A stretch of DNA of 64,000 nucleotides, from the NCBI GenBank assembly GCA_944472135.2, contig OX235262.1, positions 165,539,509 through 165,603,508 on the forward strand. The letters are read 5' to 3'. The stretch is from Trichobilharzia regenti (lineage: Eukaryota; Platyhelminthes; Trematoda; Strigeidida; Schistosomatidae). A program made the translations under genes and the position numbers. Each line of letters opens with the position of its first letter. Positions within the stretch are counted from its first letter, which is position 1. The notes beneath the pieces were generated by a model, which did not search any database, was not told where the DNA came from, and saw nothing but the letters and a program-made list of their open reading frames with translations. Positions 10,342 through 23,132 of the stretch are shown piece by piece.

Positions 10342-12615
10342 GTAACGCGATATTTGTAAAGTTCAGTCGTAAAAGTAAATAATGTTAGTTAATTTAAACA
10401 AATATGGGGAAGTGAATAAAAATAGCGAAAATTAGTTCTAAATTATTGTGGAACTGAAACTCATCCCTCTTTATGAATCAAGAAACACAAACGTATAATC
10501 TGTAATTCACAGTAAATGTGTTGCTCCGTTTTCATAACGAATTTAGAACTTTAAGATGGTATTTACGAAAAGTGTAATCATTTATGAGATATTCTTCTGA
10601 CCTAGTTCGGTGAATTCATGCTTCTTTCATGTTTTTTATGAGCTAAGCGGGTTTCAGTCATTTCCAATATAGTGAGTTACTGTCTGTCATGACTTACTGT
10701 GGACCGCCTTTCATCGCGAAGTTTCCTCCGGAACACGAAAGTTCAATATAGTCATCTATGAATTTCTTTTGAAGTTGCCTTGATCTATTATCCCCCCTAA
10801 CTTCATTATTGCATTCATTACTAATGGGTGTGCTTGCTCTACAATTACGTTGAGTCCTGTATATTTTCATGCTCTTCCTTTGACTCGCAGAATAGTCTGA
10901 ATACCTTGCTATGACCTTCGCGACTGTTTCTTTTCTTGGGCAGACAACGCAGATACAGGAACTACAGTTGCTGGAAGGTGGCTCTTCTTGTTAGTAGCAA
11001 GCATTCGGCGTCTGTGGTGAAACATGCAAACAATATCTCACTTCTAGGTGCTCAACGAGAATTACCCTACTCTCGATCTTCATCAAATACTTGGCAAAAT
11101 GTTCCGACTGTAGGGTAGTCGGTATTATCGAGATTCATCATAAGGACTTCCCTCTTAACTAGTTCTGTTAACTATTGTATCTCATCTAGTTCCATCACGT
11201 ATATTCCTATCCAAAGACGCTTTTCCTATACAAAGCTGGTTTAATTCATGAGGATTAGGTGCATTTAGGGTCCCAACCCTGAGTCCAAAAGGGGAAGATA
11301 AAGTCCATAACCATGGTTGCATGATCACAGCCACCATGCTGATGTGAGGTGGATTCTAGTCGTCTGTTTCTAGTCATACGGGTGTTTTTTCTATGGTAAT
11401 GCAGAGTGGCAACATACCGGGACCTGTTTGAATGATCCATGCCTCCTATACACCTGAATTATCGCCAAAATAATCTCAGCAGCACGTATGAAGTAATAGG
11501 ATAGAAATTATTGCTGATCGTGCGTTACTCAAGCACGCTTGTGGACAGTTAAAGTAACGAAAGCCAAATCAAATCAAGAGAAGGGCATTCGTCATCATCA
11601 TTCAGTACCATTGCACCAGAGAAAAAACATCAAAAGAAATTGAAAGTCTCTTCTTGGTTACTGTTCCAGTCCCTCTGTGTTGTTCAATCGCTGACAGCTA
11701 ATTGAATGTCTCGAGAGTTTCAAGCACGTCTCGTTCAACAGCTACGTTCAGTCTGCACTTCACAATAATAGTCATCTCTTGATATACATGGGGATATACG
11801 AAATTTAAGTCTAATTCGCTTTCTATTTTTTTCGTTCGCAATAATGCCTGAGCACTTGCCGCAGCGTTTAGACACTTCGGACCCCTTTGAGATGGCCAGC
11901 TAAATAGTTCGAATGGAGGGAGGTAAATATGCTGGGTCTACCTAGCCAATTTCAACCGAACTGTTGATGCTGTATTTCTAGGTTCGTATTGGGCCGTCTG
12001 AACTTCTGTATTTGTTGACATGTTCTCTGTGACGGAGGCTTGATTAAAACTAATGAACTTAGTTTATTACGCACCTGTCGTAACGCCTCCTATCTATGGC
12101 AACAACGAACACAATAGCTACCTGATCTCCCACGACAGTACTTAAGGTGGAACCTAGGTAAGTAAGACGGAAGGCGGATTTGCAAGGGAAATAATATATA
12201 TATGTTAGCATGAAAGAATGCATGCATGGACCAATGACGTAGGTATGAGAGAGGATAATCCCCTGTTTATTTGACTGCTCATCTCTGAGACAACTGACTG
12301 GTTTATTTCCAGACTGAACGCCGAGCATCATATCGCAGTAGACCCATAGTGTTAGTAGACGTGCTCATTTAGTCACTGGAATCAGAAAATAGGAGTAGAC
12401 CACAGCCCATACCTGTTTATTTTCACTTCGGATGAAAGCCACTGCCATTTTGGATGCCATCAACATTGCTCTTATAGGGCTTTTACAGCACAAATTTTCC
12501 GATTTCCGATCACTGAAACTTCCTAGTGACCATGGGGCTAGGGGCTAATGGGTAGTGCCTGCGTCAACATGTGCGAGACTGCCTATAGTTTGCAGGATGA
12601 ATATCATGAACGAAG
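10342..12615. other. Upstream of the Ig gene: no gene seen
   Basis: This should hold the Ig gene promoter and 5' UTR, but I see no convincing promoter motif or exon. Some stretches (11250-11450, 11880-12340) look like unidentified old repeats because they are less AT-rich and lack frames. Confidence 0.35.
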
Positions 12616-12620
12616 ATTGC
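12616..12620. repeat. Target-site duplication, left (ATTGC)
   Basis: ATTGC sits directly left of the outer LTR and is repeated exactly at 34110-34114 directly right of the other LTR. This fixes the ends of the gypsy-type element. Confidence 0.85.
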
Positions 12621-12812
12621 TGTTGTAACTAATTGTAATCGTAGTATTAGTATTTCGAGATGACCGAATTACAAGAATCCAAACAAAACAGAGAGGGCGG
12701 AATTCAGGAATTTGTATTTAGCGGAATTCTAATGCAATTCATATAAGAAACATATTAACAATCAACAGTAAGTATTTAAACAATACAGAGATAGAAATAG
12801 TCAATCACCACA
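12621..12812 (-). repeat. Gypsy-type element, 3' LTR
   Basis: 192 bp, TGT...ACA. It is nearly identical to 33918-34109. The integrase stop codon (12813-12815) abuts it directly, and I see no clear polypurine tract. Confidence 0.88.
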
Positions 12813-13802
12813 TCAGCCACACGTCGAATGTCTCCTTGCGTACTTATACTGATATCGCGGTTTGCTTGCCAGTCTCTGCGATCTTCTAACTGATTCTGTG
12901 ATATTATTTCCATCAGTATCATCTTGACTTATTTCTGAATTATCTAAGAGGTCAGGATTAGTAGCGGAGTCATTATAATCATAATCGGAACAACCTACCT
13001 CATATATTCTCACTTGATCCAAGTGTCTGTTATGAACTGAATTATCTTCGATGTCTAATATCTTCACTATTCGATTTCCCATTCTTTGTAGTATGATACC
13101 AATAGGTCTATAATCATTCCCTCTGTAATAATGTACATCAGAAGTCGTGGACATCAGATGCTTCCTGAGAATTCGAGATTTGAATAGTTTTGCAGGACTT
13201 TCATGAGTACTTGTATGCTCCGCATTGCGATATTGAAGTAAGAAGTTATCCACACATCTCTCTAGCTCATCAAAATTTTGAGGACTCATTGACGCTATAG
13301 CACTCTTTAATGTTCGTACAAAATTTTCTGCCAACTCGTTTGACTGAGGATGACGTGGCGCTGTGTACAAATGACGACAACCTATATAATTGAGCCGATC
13401 ACTGAAGTTCTTCTCCATAAAATGAGTACCATTGTCAGTAACTAGGACATCTGGAATTCTTTCTCGACTAAAAATCTTTCTCAACGCTCTGTGAGGGAAA
13501 TTGGCATTGGTACTATCTGTAATGATGACTTCTGGCCATCTAGAATAAGAATCCACAATAACTAAAGCATAATATGAATTTAAGAATGGACCACAGTAAT
13601 CTGCATGAATACGCTGCCAAACCTCACAAGATGCAGGCCACGGTGTCCACGATGACTTCCCACAGGACATTTTATGTAAACAGCTAGAACAGCTCTTTGA
13701 TCTTTTGTTAATGTCGGCATCAATTTCCGGCCACCAGCATGTTAGGCGTGCTAATGATTTCATCTTATAAGCTCCTAGATGAGCAGAATATAGATCATCC
13801 AA
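12813..13802 (-). pseudogene. Gypsy-type integrase
   Basis: The long frame (329 residues from an internal Met, continuing upstream to about 13870 without a start) has the zinc-binding HHCC region (SAHLGAYKMKS, then CSSC). The DDE core shows D in HADYCGP, D in VTDNGTHF, and E in SNELAENFVRTLK. A basic C-terminal part ends next to the LTR. It inserts retroelement cDNA into the genome in intact elements. The frame itself is open, but it has lost its natural fusion to RT and RNase H. Confidence 0.88.
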
Positions 13803-13843
13803 AATCGCAGATCTTAATGTTGGAGGAATAATAATTCTGTCAT

Positions 13844-14507
13844 TCAGGCAGAGAAATCCTTCAGGATGGACTGAAATCTCATCTCCTTTAAACCAAAAGG
13901 CAAGAACTTATACTTGAACAATCCAAATGGAGTATTAATGGTTGTTAATGCACTAGACGCCTCATCAAGGGGAATTTGCAAATAGGCATCTTTTAGATCT
14001 ATTTTGGAAAAGTATCTTGAGCCATGTAGCTTGTAGAGAATGTCTTCAGTTTCTAGAGTAGTGCAATTTCGCTGTAGTAGACGACTATTGAGTGTAAGGC
14101 GGTAGTCACCATAAATTCTAGGTGTATTTCCATCAGCCTTTAATGGCGTAACAATAGGAGAAGCCCAATTTGAAGACTCAACTGGCATAAGTATGCCTTG
14201 CTCAACCAACTTGTCTAGCTCTTTCTTAACTGCATCTCGCAATCCATATGGAATTAATCGGCGTTTCAGGAAGATAGGATCGCCCTGTATTTCAAGATGG
14301 ATGGGCTGAATCTTCATACCACCTACACTCTTTGAACAATGGAGAAGTAATTCTCTAAACAAAGATTCATCAAAAAACACAGTACAAAGTGAGATTTCGA
14401 CATTTAACAATCCAACGGCTTTTGATCCCAAAAAAATGGACCATATTCAATAACAAGAAAGGGAATAATAACAAAATTACCATTTTCTGATTTCAAAGAA
14501 ATGTTAG
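13844..14507 (-). pseudogene. Gypsy-type reverse transcriptase, truncated
   Basis: The frame covers the RT N-terminal half: KKELDKLVEQGILMPVESS, NWASPIVTPLK, YFSKIDLKDAYLQIPLDE and LPFGL. After LPFGL the frame runs into the linker before integrase (LNDRIIIPP in another frame). The YxDD box, thumb and RNase H are therefore missing, a deletion I estimate at about 1 kb. A frameshift near 14430 separates it from the upstream part (SENGNFVIIPFLVIEYG). It cannot copy RNA. Confidence 0.85.
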
Positions 14508-14827
14508 TGTCAGTCAGGTCTCGTAAACCGTCAATGCCCAGCTCTTGCAACGCTGGGACTCACGCTGTTCCTTGAAGTTTCTCAGAAACGCTTAGTAATA
14601 ACGGATGCGAAAACCAAAACACCGATTGGCCACTCGAGAATTCTTTATTGTAACACCAACATATAAAAAATGTTATCATAAAGGTTTCTGACGGTTTTTT
14701 TACTCTTCTTTCTGAACAGCGACCGATGAGACGATGACTGTCGTATTGATGCCTCCGCGAAAATTGGGGAAGTTGGTTTTGAGCAAACAACCATGAATTG
14801 ATCGTTCAATCTTCAACTACATTGACA
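14508..14827 (-). repeat. Array LTR 1 (left end, 3' LTR)
   Basis: 320 bp. It carries a run of seven T after GACGG and the variant AAAATTGGGGAAG, both shared with LTR 3. On the minus strand an AATAAA polyadenylation signal lies at 14644-14649. It joins gypsy pol sequence on the left. Confidence 0.88.
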
Positions 14828-15977
14828 CTCCCCGTCAAAAAAGGGATCCATCCCTTTTTTCCTTCACGACCAATACACGTTGACTTGGATGCCATTGCGA
14901 GAACCTGGGTCACACGGACAGAGCTGAAATGGAAAACAAACAGAAAAGCCAACACACCACAAGCATACTCACAGCACAATCTCACACATCAATGACGACC
15001 TCCGCCTTCCAGTTAAAGGTGTCCTCTTGACATCTTGCAACACAGTCTCCACTTGCTAGAATGACTCTTGCAGAATGCAACGTGACCATAGCACCACCTC
15101 ACGATACTCTACGCACATCCTCTTATCTACTCACTACCAATTACCACTGCAATCGCTTGTCACTCATTCTGCCTCAGTTCTAGTAACGGTGACGTATGCG
15201 AGCCTCAGTCGTTTACACTCTTTCTCCCCGGCGTGTGGGACCGCAGCTAACAATTATCTCCGTGTGCATTTCATTCTCAGCAATAGCCTAGCCTCCCCGG
15301 CGTATACGACCCATCTGCTGTCTCTAACATCAATCAATTCATTCACGGATGTAGAAGACTAGAAACAACTTCAGAAGTAATCACGACGAAAATTTCAACA
15401 AAATTATGCAATAAAAACAAGGTACGAAAACAACGAGTAAACACAATTAATCCAAAATCACAAATTGAGAAGACACACCACTCGTATACACAAACAGTAC
15501 AAATAACCTCGCGGATCATGTCTTGGTGGAATTCCTTTGAAGAATTGCAGGACTTACACCAGTACGCCTACAACCCTTCACAGGTTGACGATTGTAAGTT
15601 GTGGAATGTCCGGACACAAACAAGATTAACCAACAATTACAATAATTGGAACTCACACAATTATTTAACACAAACATATGTACAATCAACACATCAAAGT
15701 GGTGGATTCTGCCTTGACGAACTACCCTTGAAGAACTGTAGGACTTACAGCAGTACGCCTACATTCCTTCTCAGGTTGATGATCCAAGTGGAAGTCGTCC
15801 GGACACAAACAGAATTACTAACAGCTAGATGACAGATGATACCAATTCAGTATATACAATATGAACATATGTACAAAATCACACACCAAGCACATTGGAC
15901 TGCTCATTGATGCGCTACCCTTTGAAGAATTGTAGGACTTACAGCAGTACGCCTACAACCCTTCTCAGGTTGACGCC
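14828..15977 (-). repeat. Array unit 1 3' untranslated region with internal repeats
   Basis: This 1.15-kb stretch lies between the gag-like stop codon and the 3' LTR. It holds three direct repeats of about 65 bp core (15528-15593, 15718-15782, 15910-15975), each with GGACTTACA and CAGTACGCCTACA, spaced about 190 bp apart. A 24-base hairpin (14837-14860, A6G3 stem with a TCCA loop) sits beside the polypurine tract. The plus-strand open frames here are repeated only because the units are repeated. Same layout in units 2-5. Confidence 0.7.
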
Positions 15978-17939
15978 CTAGGTTGGAAAATCGCTGCAGA
16001 GTTCATTTGCTGACTTCCTTCTATCAGCTATATCCTCAAATCTGAACGGTAACACGCTCATGTCATTGTATCGTAGAATATAGATGACGAACAAACACAC
16101 GAAGTATCTGGTCAACCAAGCGTAGGCACAGAGTAATTTACACCAAAGATAATAACATTCAAATAGTAACTTGAAACTAGAAATGCCTTTATTCGTGCAA
16201 GTCAATTTAACAATTACTCTCTCGTTTACACTTGGCTTATCCTCACTAAACTGACCATTGATATTCGTCCTTTCAAACGAACTGATACTAGTATAGTCAT
16301 TGCACAAGATACTTGAGTTGATGGGCGTCTGTTTCATTGTGGATGACAGCACCAACGACGACTGATTGATATCAGTTGATGAAGTTAGCGGTGGATCAAA
16401 AGCTGTTGTTGCTCGGCTTTCGGAAATTTGTCTACATGCAAGACCACCACCACTGCTGTCTTTTACTATCAGCTCAGGTTTAGCAATAGCATCTGATGAT
16501 AGGTGGGCTACATGCTGATCAATCACACTGACGGTCTCACAAGTATGTATGCCTTCTGCAACTGCATCTGCATTTATTTCTACTTCACGTTGTAGTTGTA
16601 CAGAACCTTTAATTAACTTAGCAGTAGTAGGCATTCCCCTCATCTCATCATGAACAACCAAAGACAAATATAAAGTATCATTATCACGAATATTCAATTT
16701 ACCACCATCTATCTGGTCGACTTCATCAATTTCAAACTCTTTAATAACAGAAGTAGACAATTTTGGTTCCTTCTCACAAATCCTAAAAGGCTTTATAACT
16801 TCACTCTGACTAGTAATACCTTGTAAACTTGTAGGGTCAGAACTGCACTCTGAAGCAGCAACTCTATTCTGTGACACTCTATTCAACAATGGCTTACCAG
16901 TTGCAACTACAGACTTCTTCACCGCACCGTTATCGTCACACAATTCGGAGTCAGGCCTGGAGTTTACATTTAGCTTATCACTGAACTTGCTCACTGGTTC
17001 ACAGTTCACCTTTGTATGCACCTCTTGCAAACGTGTAAAACACAACCGTGTTTGTCTTGCATCTTGTAACTTATCTGTTGAGGATGTACTACGAAACCTG
17101 TTACACTCACTAGGTCTATATGCATTACTAGACATCATGGAGCCTTCTCGATATCCACCTCTCTGAGGCCCTTTCGTCATCAATGATTGCGTTTTACCCT
17201 CAGACTGCTCTATTCTAGGGGTGAGATTCAATAGACTGGCAAACTTGCTCATAGATTGACTGACACTATCTTTTACTAGTTTCAGGATATCATCAAATTT
17301 TGGCTCGATACCCTCATCCTACATACGGGAGCTTATCTTCACCCACTTCCTTTGCAGTCGAGTAGGTAGGCGTCTTGCTATTACTTCTAGTATAAAACTC
17401 GAGTTGAGGTCACTCATGCAATTCATCGAAATCAAGGTATTCTTATAAGTCATAAGATTATCTAAAAACTCAGTAAGTGCCTTGGAGTCATCTTGAAGTT
17501 GACTGCCGTTACCTTTGACAGCTTCGTATACGTTCCTTACAATCATTGAAGGTCTTCCAAACCTTTGACGTAATATGCTCATAGCCTCAGCGTATCCCTC
17601 ATTAGGGGGCATGAGCTTACAGCACTGTATAGCTCTTGAAGCATCTCCAGTGCAATACCTCATTAAATACATTAACTTCAATTCATCACTTAATAAAAAA
17701 CTACTCAGCATGATCTCAAACTCCTTTACAAATTGTAAATAATCAGCCGGGTTTCCATCTAAACACCGCGGTTCAAATTTAGGGAGTTTGATGTTCCTAT
17801 TATCCCTGAACGGCGAAACAGTAACATCAACCATGTCATGCTTAACATCAGACACATCGTTACAATTAACAGACAAGTCACCATGACTTACTTTCCTGTT
17901 TGCATCCAAGACGCTCTGTCCCTTCTTTGACCCAGGCAT
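15978..17939 (-). pseudogene. Array unit 1 gag-like protein, one in-frame TAG
   Basis: The frame starts at ATG 17939 (MPGSKKGQ) and would give 653 residues. Codon 54 is a normal Lys (AAA), unlike in units 2-5. A TAG at 17319-17321, right after ISSRM, cuts it into 206 and about 446 residues. Residues 51-230 match the DUF1759 gag region of BEL/Pao retroelements (KLPKFEP, DASRAIQ, AMSILRQRFG). The middle is Ser/Thr-rich without recognised motifs. The C-terminus (residues about 585-625) is hydrophobic and resembles the linker between RNase H and integrase in BEL pol, so pol seems to have been deleted down to this relic. I see no protease, RT or zinc knuckle. Role in vivo is unknown; it may package the element's own RNA. 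Confidence 0.75.
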
Positions 17940-18084
17940 TGTTGAACTTGAACCAATTCCAAAAATGTTCCAGATATTGCTTGTTCAAAGAGGACTTGAC
18001 TGGCACCAGGAGAGATGAACGGTGACTATCCAAACTTTCACCAACTGTCTGAATCCGCCAGAATCTGTTTCTACCGTCAGAAAC

Positions 18085-18403
18085 TGTCAGTCAGGTCTCG
18101 TAAACCGTCAATGCCCAGCTCTTGCAACGCTGGGACTCACGCTGTTCCTTGAAGTTTCTCAGAAACGCTTAGTAATAACGGATGCGAAAACCAAAACACC
18201 GATTGGCCACTCGAGAATTCTTTATTGTAACACCAACATATAAAAAATGTTATCATAAAGGTTTCTGACGGTTTTTTACTCTTCTTTCTGAACAGCGACC
18301 GATGAGACGATGACTGTCGTATTGATGCCTCCGCGAAAACTGGGCAAGTTGGTTTTGAGCAAACAACCATGAATTGATCGTTCAATCTTCAACTACATTG
18401 ACA
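18085..18403 (-). repeat. Array LTR 2
   Basis: 319 bp. It shares the AAAACTGGGCAAG variant with LTRs 5 and 6 and has six T in the run after GACGG. It serves as 5' LTR of unit 1 and 3' LTR of unit 2. Confidence 0.88.
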
Positions 18404-19554
18404 CTCCCCGTCAAAAAAGGGATCCATCCCTTTTTTCCTTCACGACCAATACACGTTGACTTGGATGCCATTGCGAGAACCTGGGTCACACAGACAGAGC
18501 TGAAATGTAAAACAAACAGAAAAGCCAACACACCACAAGCATACTCACAGCACAATCTCAAACATCAATGACGACCTCCGCCTTTCAGTTAAAGGTGTCC
18601 TCTTGACATCTCGCAACACAGTCTCCACTTGCTAGAATGACTCTTGCAGAATGCAACGTGACCATAGCACCACCTCACGATACTCTACGCACATCCTCTT
18701 ATCTACTCACTACCAATTATCACTGCAATCGCTTGTCACTCATTCTGCCTCAGTTCTAGTAACGGTGACGTATGCGAGCTTCAGTCGTTTACACTCCTTC
18801 TCCCCGGCGTGTGGGACCGCAGCTAACAATTATCTCCGTGTGCATTTCATTCTCAGCAATAGCCTAGCCTCCCCGGCGTATACTAGGCATCTGCTGTCTC
18901 TAACATCAATCAATTCATTCACGGATGTAGAAGACTAGAAACAACTTCAGAAGTAATCACGACGAAGATTTCAACAAAATTATGCAATAAAATCAAGGTA
19001 CGAAAACAACGAGTAAACACAATTAATCCAAAATCACAAATTGAGAAGACACACCACTCGTATGCACAAACAGTACAAATAACCTCGCGGATCATGTCTT
19101 GGTGGAATTCCTTTGAAGAATTGCAGGACTTACACCAGTACGCCTACAACCCTTCACAGGTTGACGATTGTAAGTTGTGGAATGTACGGACACAAACAAG
19201 ATTAACCAACAATTACAATAATTGGAACTCACACAATTATTTAACAAAAACATATGTACAATCAGCACATCAAATGTGGTGGATTCTGCCTTGACGAACT
19301 ACCCTTGAAGAACTGTAGGACTTACAGCAGTACGCCTACATTCCTTCTCAGGTTGATGATCCAAGTGGAAGTCGTCCGGACACAAACAGAATTACTAACA
19401 GCTAGATGACAGATGATACCAATTCAGTATATACAATATGAACATATGTACAAAATCACACACCAAGCACATTGGACTGCTCACTGATGCGCTACCCTTT
19501 GAAGAATTGTAGGACTTACGGCAGTACGCCTACAACCCTTCTCAGGTTGACGCC
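18404..19554 (-). repeat. Array unit 2 3' untranslated region
   Basis: Same content as in unit 1: hairpin beside the purine tract and three 190-bp-spaced repeats. Scattered substitutions only. Confidence 0.7.
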
Positions 19555-21516
19555 CTAGGTTGGAAAATCGCTGCAGAGTTCATTTGCTGATTTCCTTCTA
19601 TCAGCTATATCCTCAAATCTGAACGGTAACATGCTCATGTCATTGTATCGTAGAACGTAGATGACGAACAAACACACGAAGTATCTGGTCAACCAAGCGT
19701 AGGCACAGAGTAATTTACACCAAAGATAATAACATTCAAATAGTAACTTGAAACTAGAAATGCCTTTATTCGTGCAAGTCAATTTAACAATTACTCTCTC
19801 GTTTACACTTGGCTTATCCTCACTAAACTGACCATTGATATTCGTCCTTTCAAACGAACTGATACTAGTATTGTCATTGCACAAGATACTTGAGTTGATG
19901 GGCGTCTGTTTCATTGTGGATGACAGCACCAACGACGACTGATTGATTTCAGTTGATGAAGTTAGCGGTGGATCAAAAGCTGTTGTTGCTCGGCTTTCGG
20001 AAATTTGTCTACATGCAAGACCACCACCACTGCTGTCTTTTACTATCAGCTCAGGTTTAGCAATAGCATCTGATGATAGGTGGGCTACATGCTGATCAAT
20101 CACACTGACGGTCTCACAAGTATGTATGCCTTCTGCAACTGCATCTGCATTTATTTCTACTTCACGTTGTAGTTGTACAGAAGCTTTAATTAACTTAGCA
20201 GTAGTAGACATTCCCCTCATCTCATCATGAACAACCAAAGACAAATATAAAGTATCATTATCACGAATATTCAATTTACCACCATCTATCTGGTCGACTT
20301 CATCAATTTCAAACTCTTTAATAACAGAAGTAGACAATTTTGGTTCCTTCTCACAAATCCTAAAAGGCTTTATAAATTCACTCTGACTAGTAATACCTTG
20401 TAAACTTGTAGGGTCAGAACTGCACTCTGAAGCAGCAACTCTATTCTGTGACACTCTATTCAACAATGGCTTACCAGTTGCAACTACAGACTTCTTCACC
20501 GCACCGTTATCGTCACACAATTCGGAGTCAGGCCTGGAGTTTACATTTAGCTTATCACTGAACTTGCTCACTGATTCACAGTTCACCTTTGTATGCACCT
20601 CTTGCAAACGTGTAAAACACAACCGTGTTTGTCTTGCATCTTGTAACTTATCTGTTGAGGATGTACCACGAAACCTGTTACACTCACTAGGTCTATATGC
20701 ATTACTAGACATCATGGAGCCTTCTCGATATCCACCTCTCTGAGGCCCTTTCGTCATCAATGATTGCGTTTTACCCTCAGACTGCTCTATTCTAGGGGTG
20801 AGATTCAATAGACTGGCGAACTTGCTCATAGATTGACGGATACTATCTTTTACTAGTTTCAGGATATCATCAAATTTTGGCTCGATACCCTCATCCTCCA
20901 TACGGGAGCTTATCTTCACCCACTTCCTTTGCAGTCGAGTAGGTAGGCGTCTTGCTATTACTTCTAGTATAAAACTCGAGTTGAGGTCACTCATGCAATT
21001 CATCGAAATCAAGGTATTCTTATAAGTCATAAGATTATCTAAAAACTCAGTTAGTGCCTTGGAGTCATCTTGAAGTTGACTGCCGTTACCTTTGACAGCT
21101 TCGTATACGTTCCTTACAATCATTGAAGGTCTTCCAAACCTTTGACGTAATATGCTCATAGCCTCAGCGTATCCCTCATTAGGGGGCATGAGCTTACAGC
21201 ACTGTATAGCTCTTGAAGCATCTCCAGTGCAATACCTCATTAAATACATTAACTTCAATTCATCACTTAATAAAAAACTACTCAGCATGATCTCAAACTC
21301 CTTTACAAATTGTAAATAATCAGCCGGGTTTCCATCTAAACACCGCGGTTCAAATTAAGGGAGTTTGATACTCCTATTATCCCTGAACGGCGAAACAGTA
21401 ACATCAACCATGTCATGCTTAACATCAGACACATCGTTACAATTAACAGACAAGTCACCATGACTTACTTTCCTGTTTGCATCCAAGACGCTCTGTCCCT
21501 TCTTTGACCCAGGCAT
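19555..21516 (-). pseudogene. Array unit 2 gag-like protein, stop at codon 54
   Basis: Same 654-codon frame. TAA at 21355-21357 replaces Lys54 (KLPK to KLP-stop). Downstream 577 codons from MLSSF (21288) are open, and the site that is TAG in unit 1 is GAG here. It shares diagnostic residues with unit 5: EFIKPF, GMSTTAKLIKAS and RGTSSTD. Translation from the internal Met would drop most of the N-terminal gag segment. Confidence 0.75.
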
Positions 21517-21661
21517 TGTTGAACTTGAACCTATTCCAAAAATGTTCCAGATATTGCTTGTTCAAAGAGGACTTGACTGGCACCAGGAGAGATGAACGGT
21601 GACTATCCAAACTTTCACCAACTGTCTGAATCCGCCAGAATCTGTTTCTACCGTCAGAAAC

Positions 21662-21981
21662 TGTCAGTCAGGTCTCGTAAACCGTCAATGCCCAGCTCTT
21701 GCAACGCTGGGACTCACGCTGTTCCTTGAAGTTTCTCAGAAACGCTTAGTAATAACGGATGCGAAAACCAAAACACCGATTGGCCACTCGAGAATTCTTT
21801 ATTGTAACACCAACATATAAAAAATGTTATCATAAAGGTTTCTGACGGTTTTTTTACTCTTCTTTCTGAACAGCGACCGATGAGACGATGACTGTCGTAT
21901 TGATGCCTCCGCGAAAATTGGGGAAGTTGGTTTTGAGCAAACAACCATGAATTGATCGTTCAATCTTCAACTACATTGACA
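21662..21981 (-). repeat. Array LTR 3
   Basis: 320 bp, with the seven-T run and AAAATTGGGGAAG variant shared with LTR 1. It is followed by CCCCGGC, a variant shared only with LTR 4. Confidence 0.88.
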
Positions 21982-23132
21982 CTCCCCGGCAAAAAAGGGA
22001 TCCATCCCTTTTTTCCATCACGACCAATACACGTTGACTTGGATGCCATTGCGAGAACCTGGGTCACACGGACAGAGCTGAAATGGAAAACAAACAGAAA
22101 AGCCAACACACCACAAGCATACTCACAGCACAATCTCACACATCAATGACGACCTCCGCCTTCCAGTTAAAGGTGTCCTCTTGACATCTTGCAACACAAT
22201 CTCCACTTGCTAGAATGACTCTTGCAGAATGCAACGTGACCATAGCACCACCTCACGATACTCTACGCACATCCTCTTATCTACTCACTACCAATTACCA
22301 CTGCAATCGCTTGTCACTCATTCTGCCTCAGTTCTAGTAACGGTGACGTATGCGAGCTTCAGTCGTTTACACTCTTTCTCCCCGGCGTGTGGGACCGCAC
22401 CTAACAATTATCTCCGTATGCATTTCATTCTCAGCAATAGCCTAGCCTCCCCGGCGTATACGACCCATCTGCTGTCTCTAACATCAATCAATTCATTCAC
22501 GGATGTAGAAGACTAGAAACAACTTCAGAAGTAATCACGACGAAAATTTTAACAAAATTATGCAATAACAACAAGGTACGAAAACAACGAGTAAACACAA
22601 TTAATCCAAAATCACAAATTGAGAAGACACACCACTCGTATACACAAACAGTACAAATAACCTCGCGGATCATGTCTTGGTGGAATTCCTTTGAAGAATT
22701 GCAGGACTTACACCAGTACGCCTACAACCCTTCACAGGTTGACGATTGTAAGTTGTGGAATGTCCGGACACAAACAAGATTAACCAACAATTACAATAAT
22801 TGGAACTCACACAATTATTTAACACAAACATATGTACAATCAACACATCAAATGTTGTGGATTCTGCCTTGACGAACTACCCTTGAAGAACTGTAGGACT
22901 TACAGCAGTACGCCTACATTCCTTCTCAGGTTGATGATCCAAGTGGAAGTCGTCCGGACACAAACAGAATTACTAACAGCTAGATGACAGATGATATCAA
23001 TTCAGTATATACAATATGAACATATGTACAAAATCACACACCAAGCACATTGGACTGCTCACTGATGCGCTACCCTTTGAAGAATTGTAGGACTTACAGC
23101 AGTACGCCTACAACCCTTCTCAGGTTGACGCC
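21982..23132 (-). repeat. Array unit 3 3' untranslated region
   Basis: Same hairpin and repeat layout. Private changes include CCGCACC for CCGCAGC near 22398 and CAATAACAACAAGG near 22565. Confidence 0.7.
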
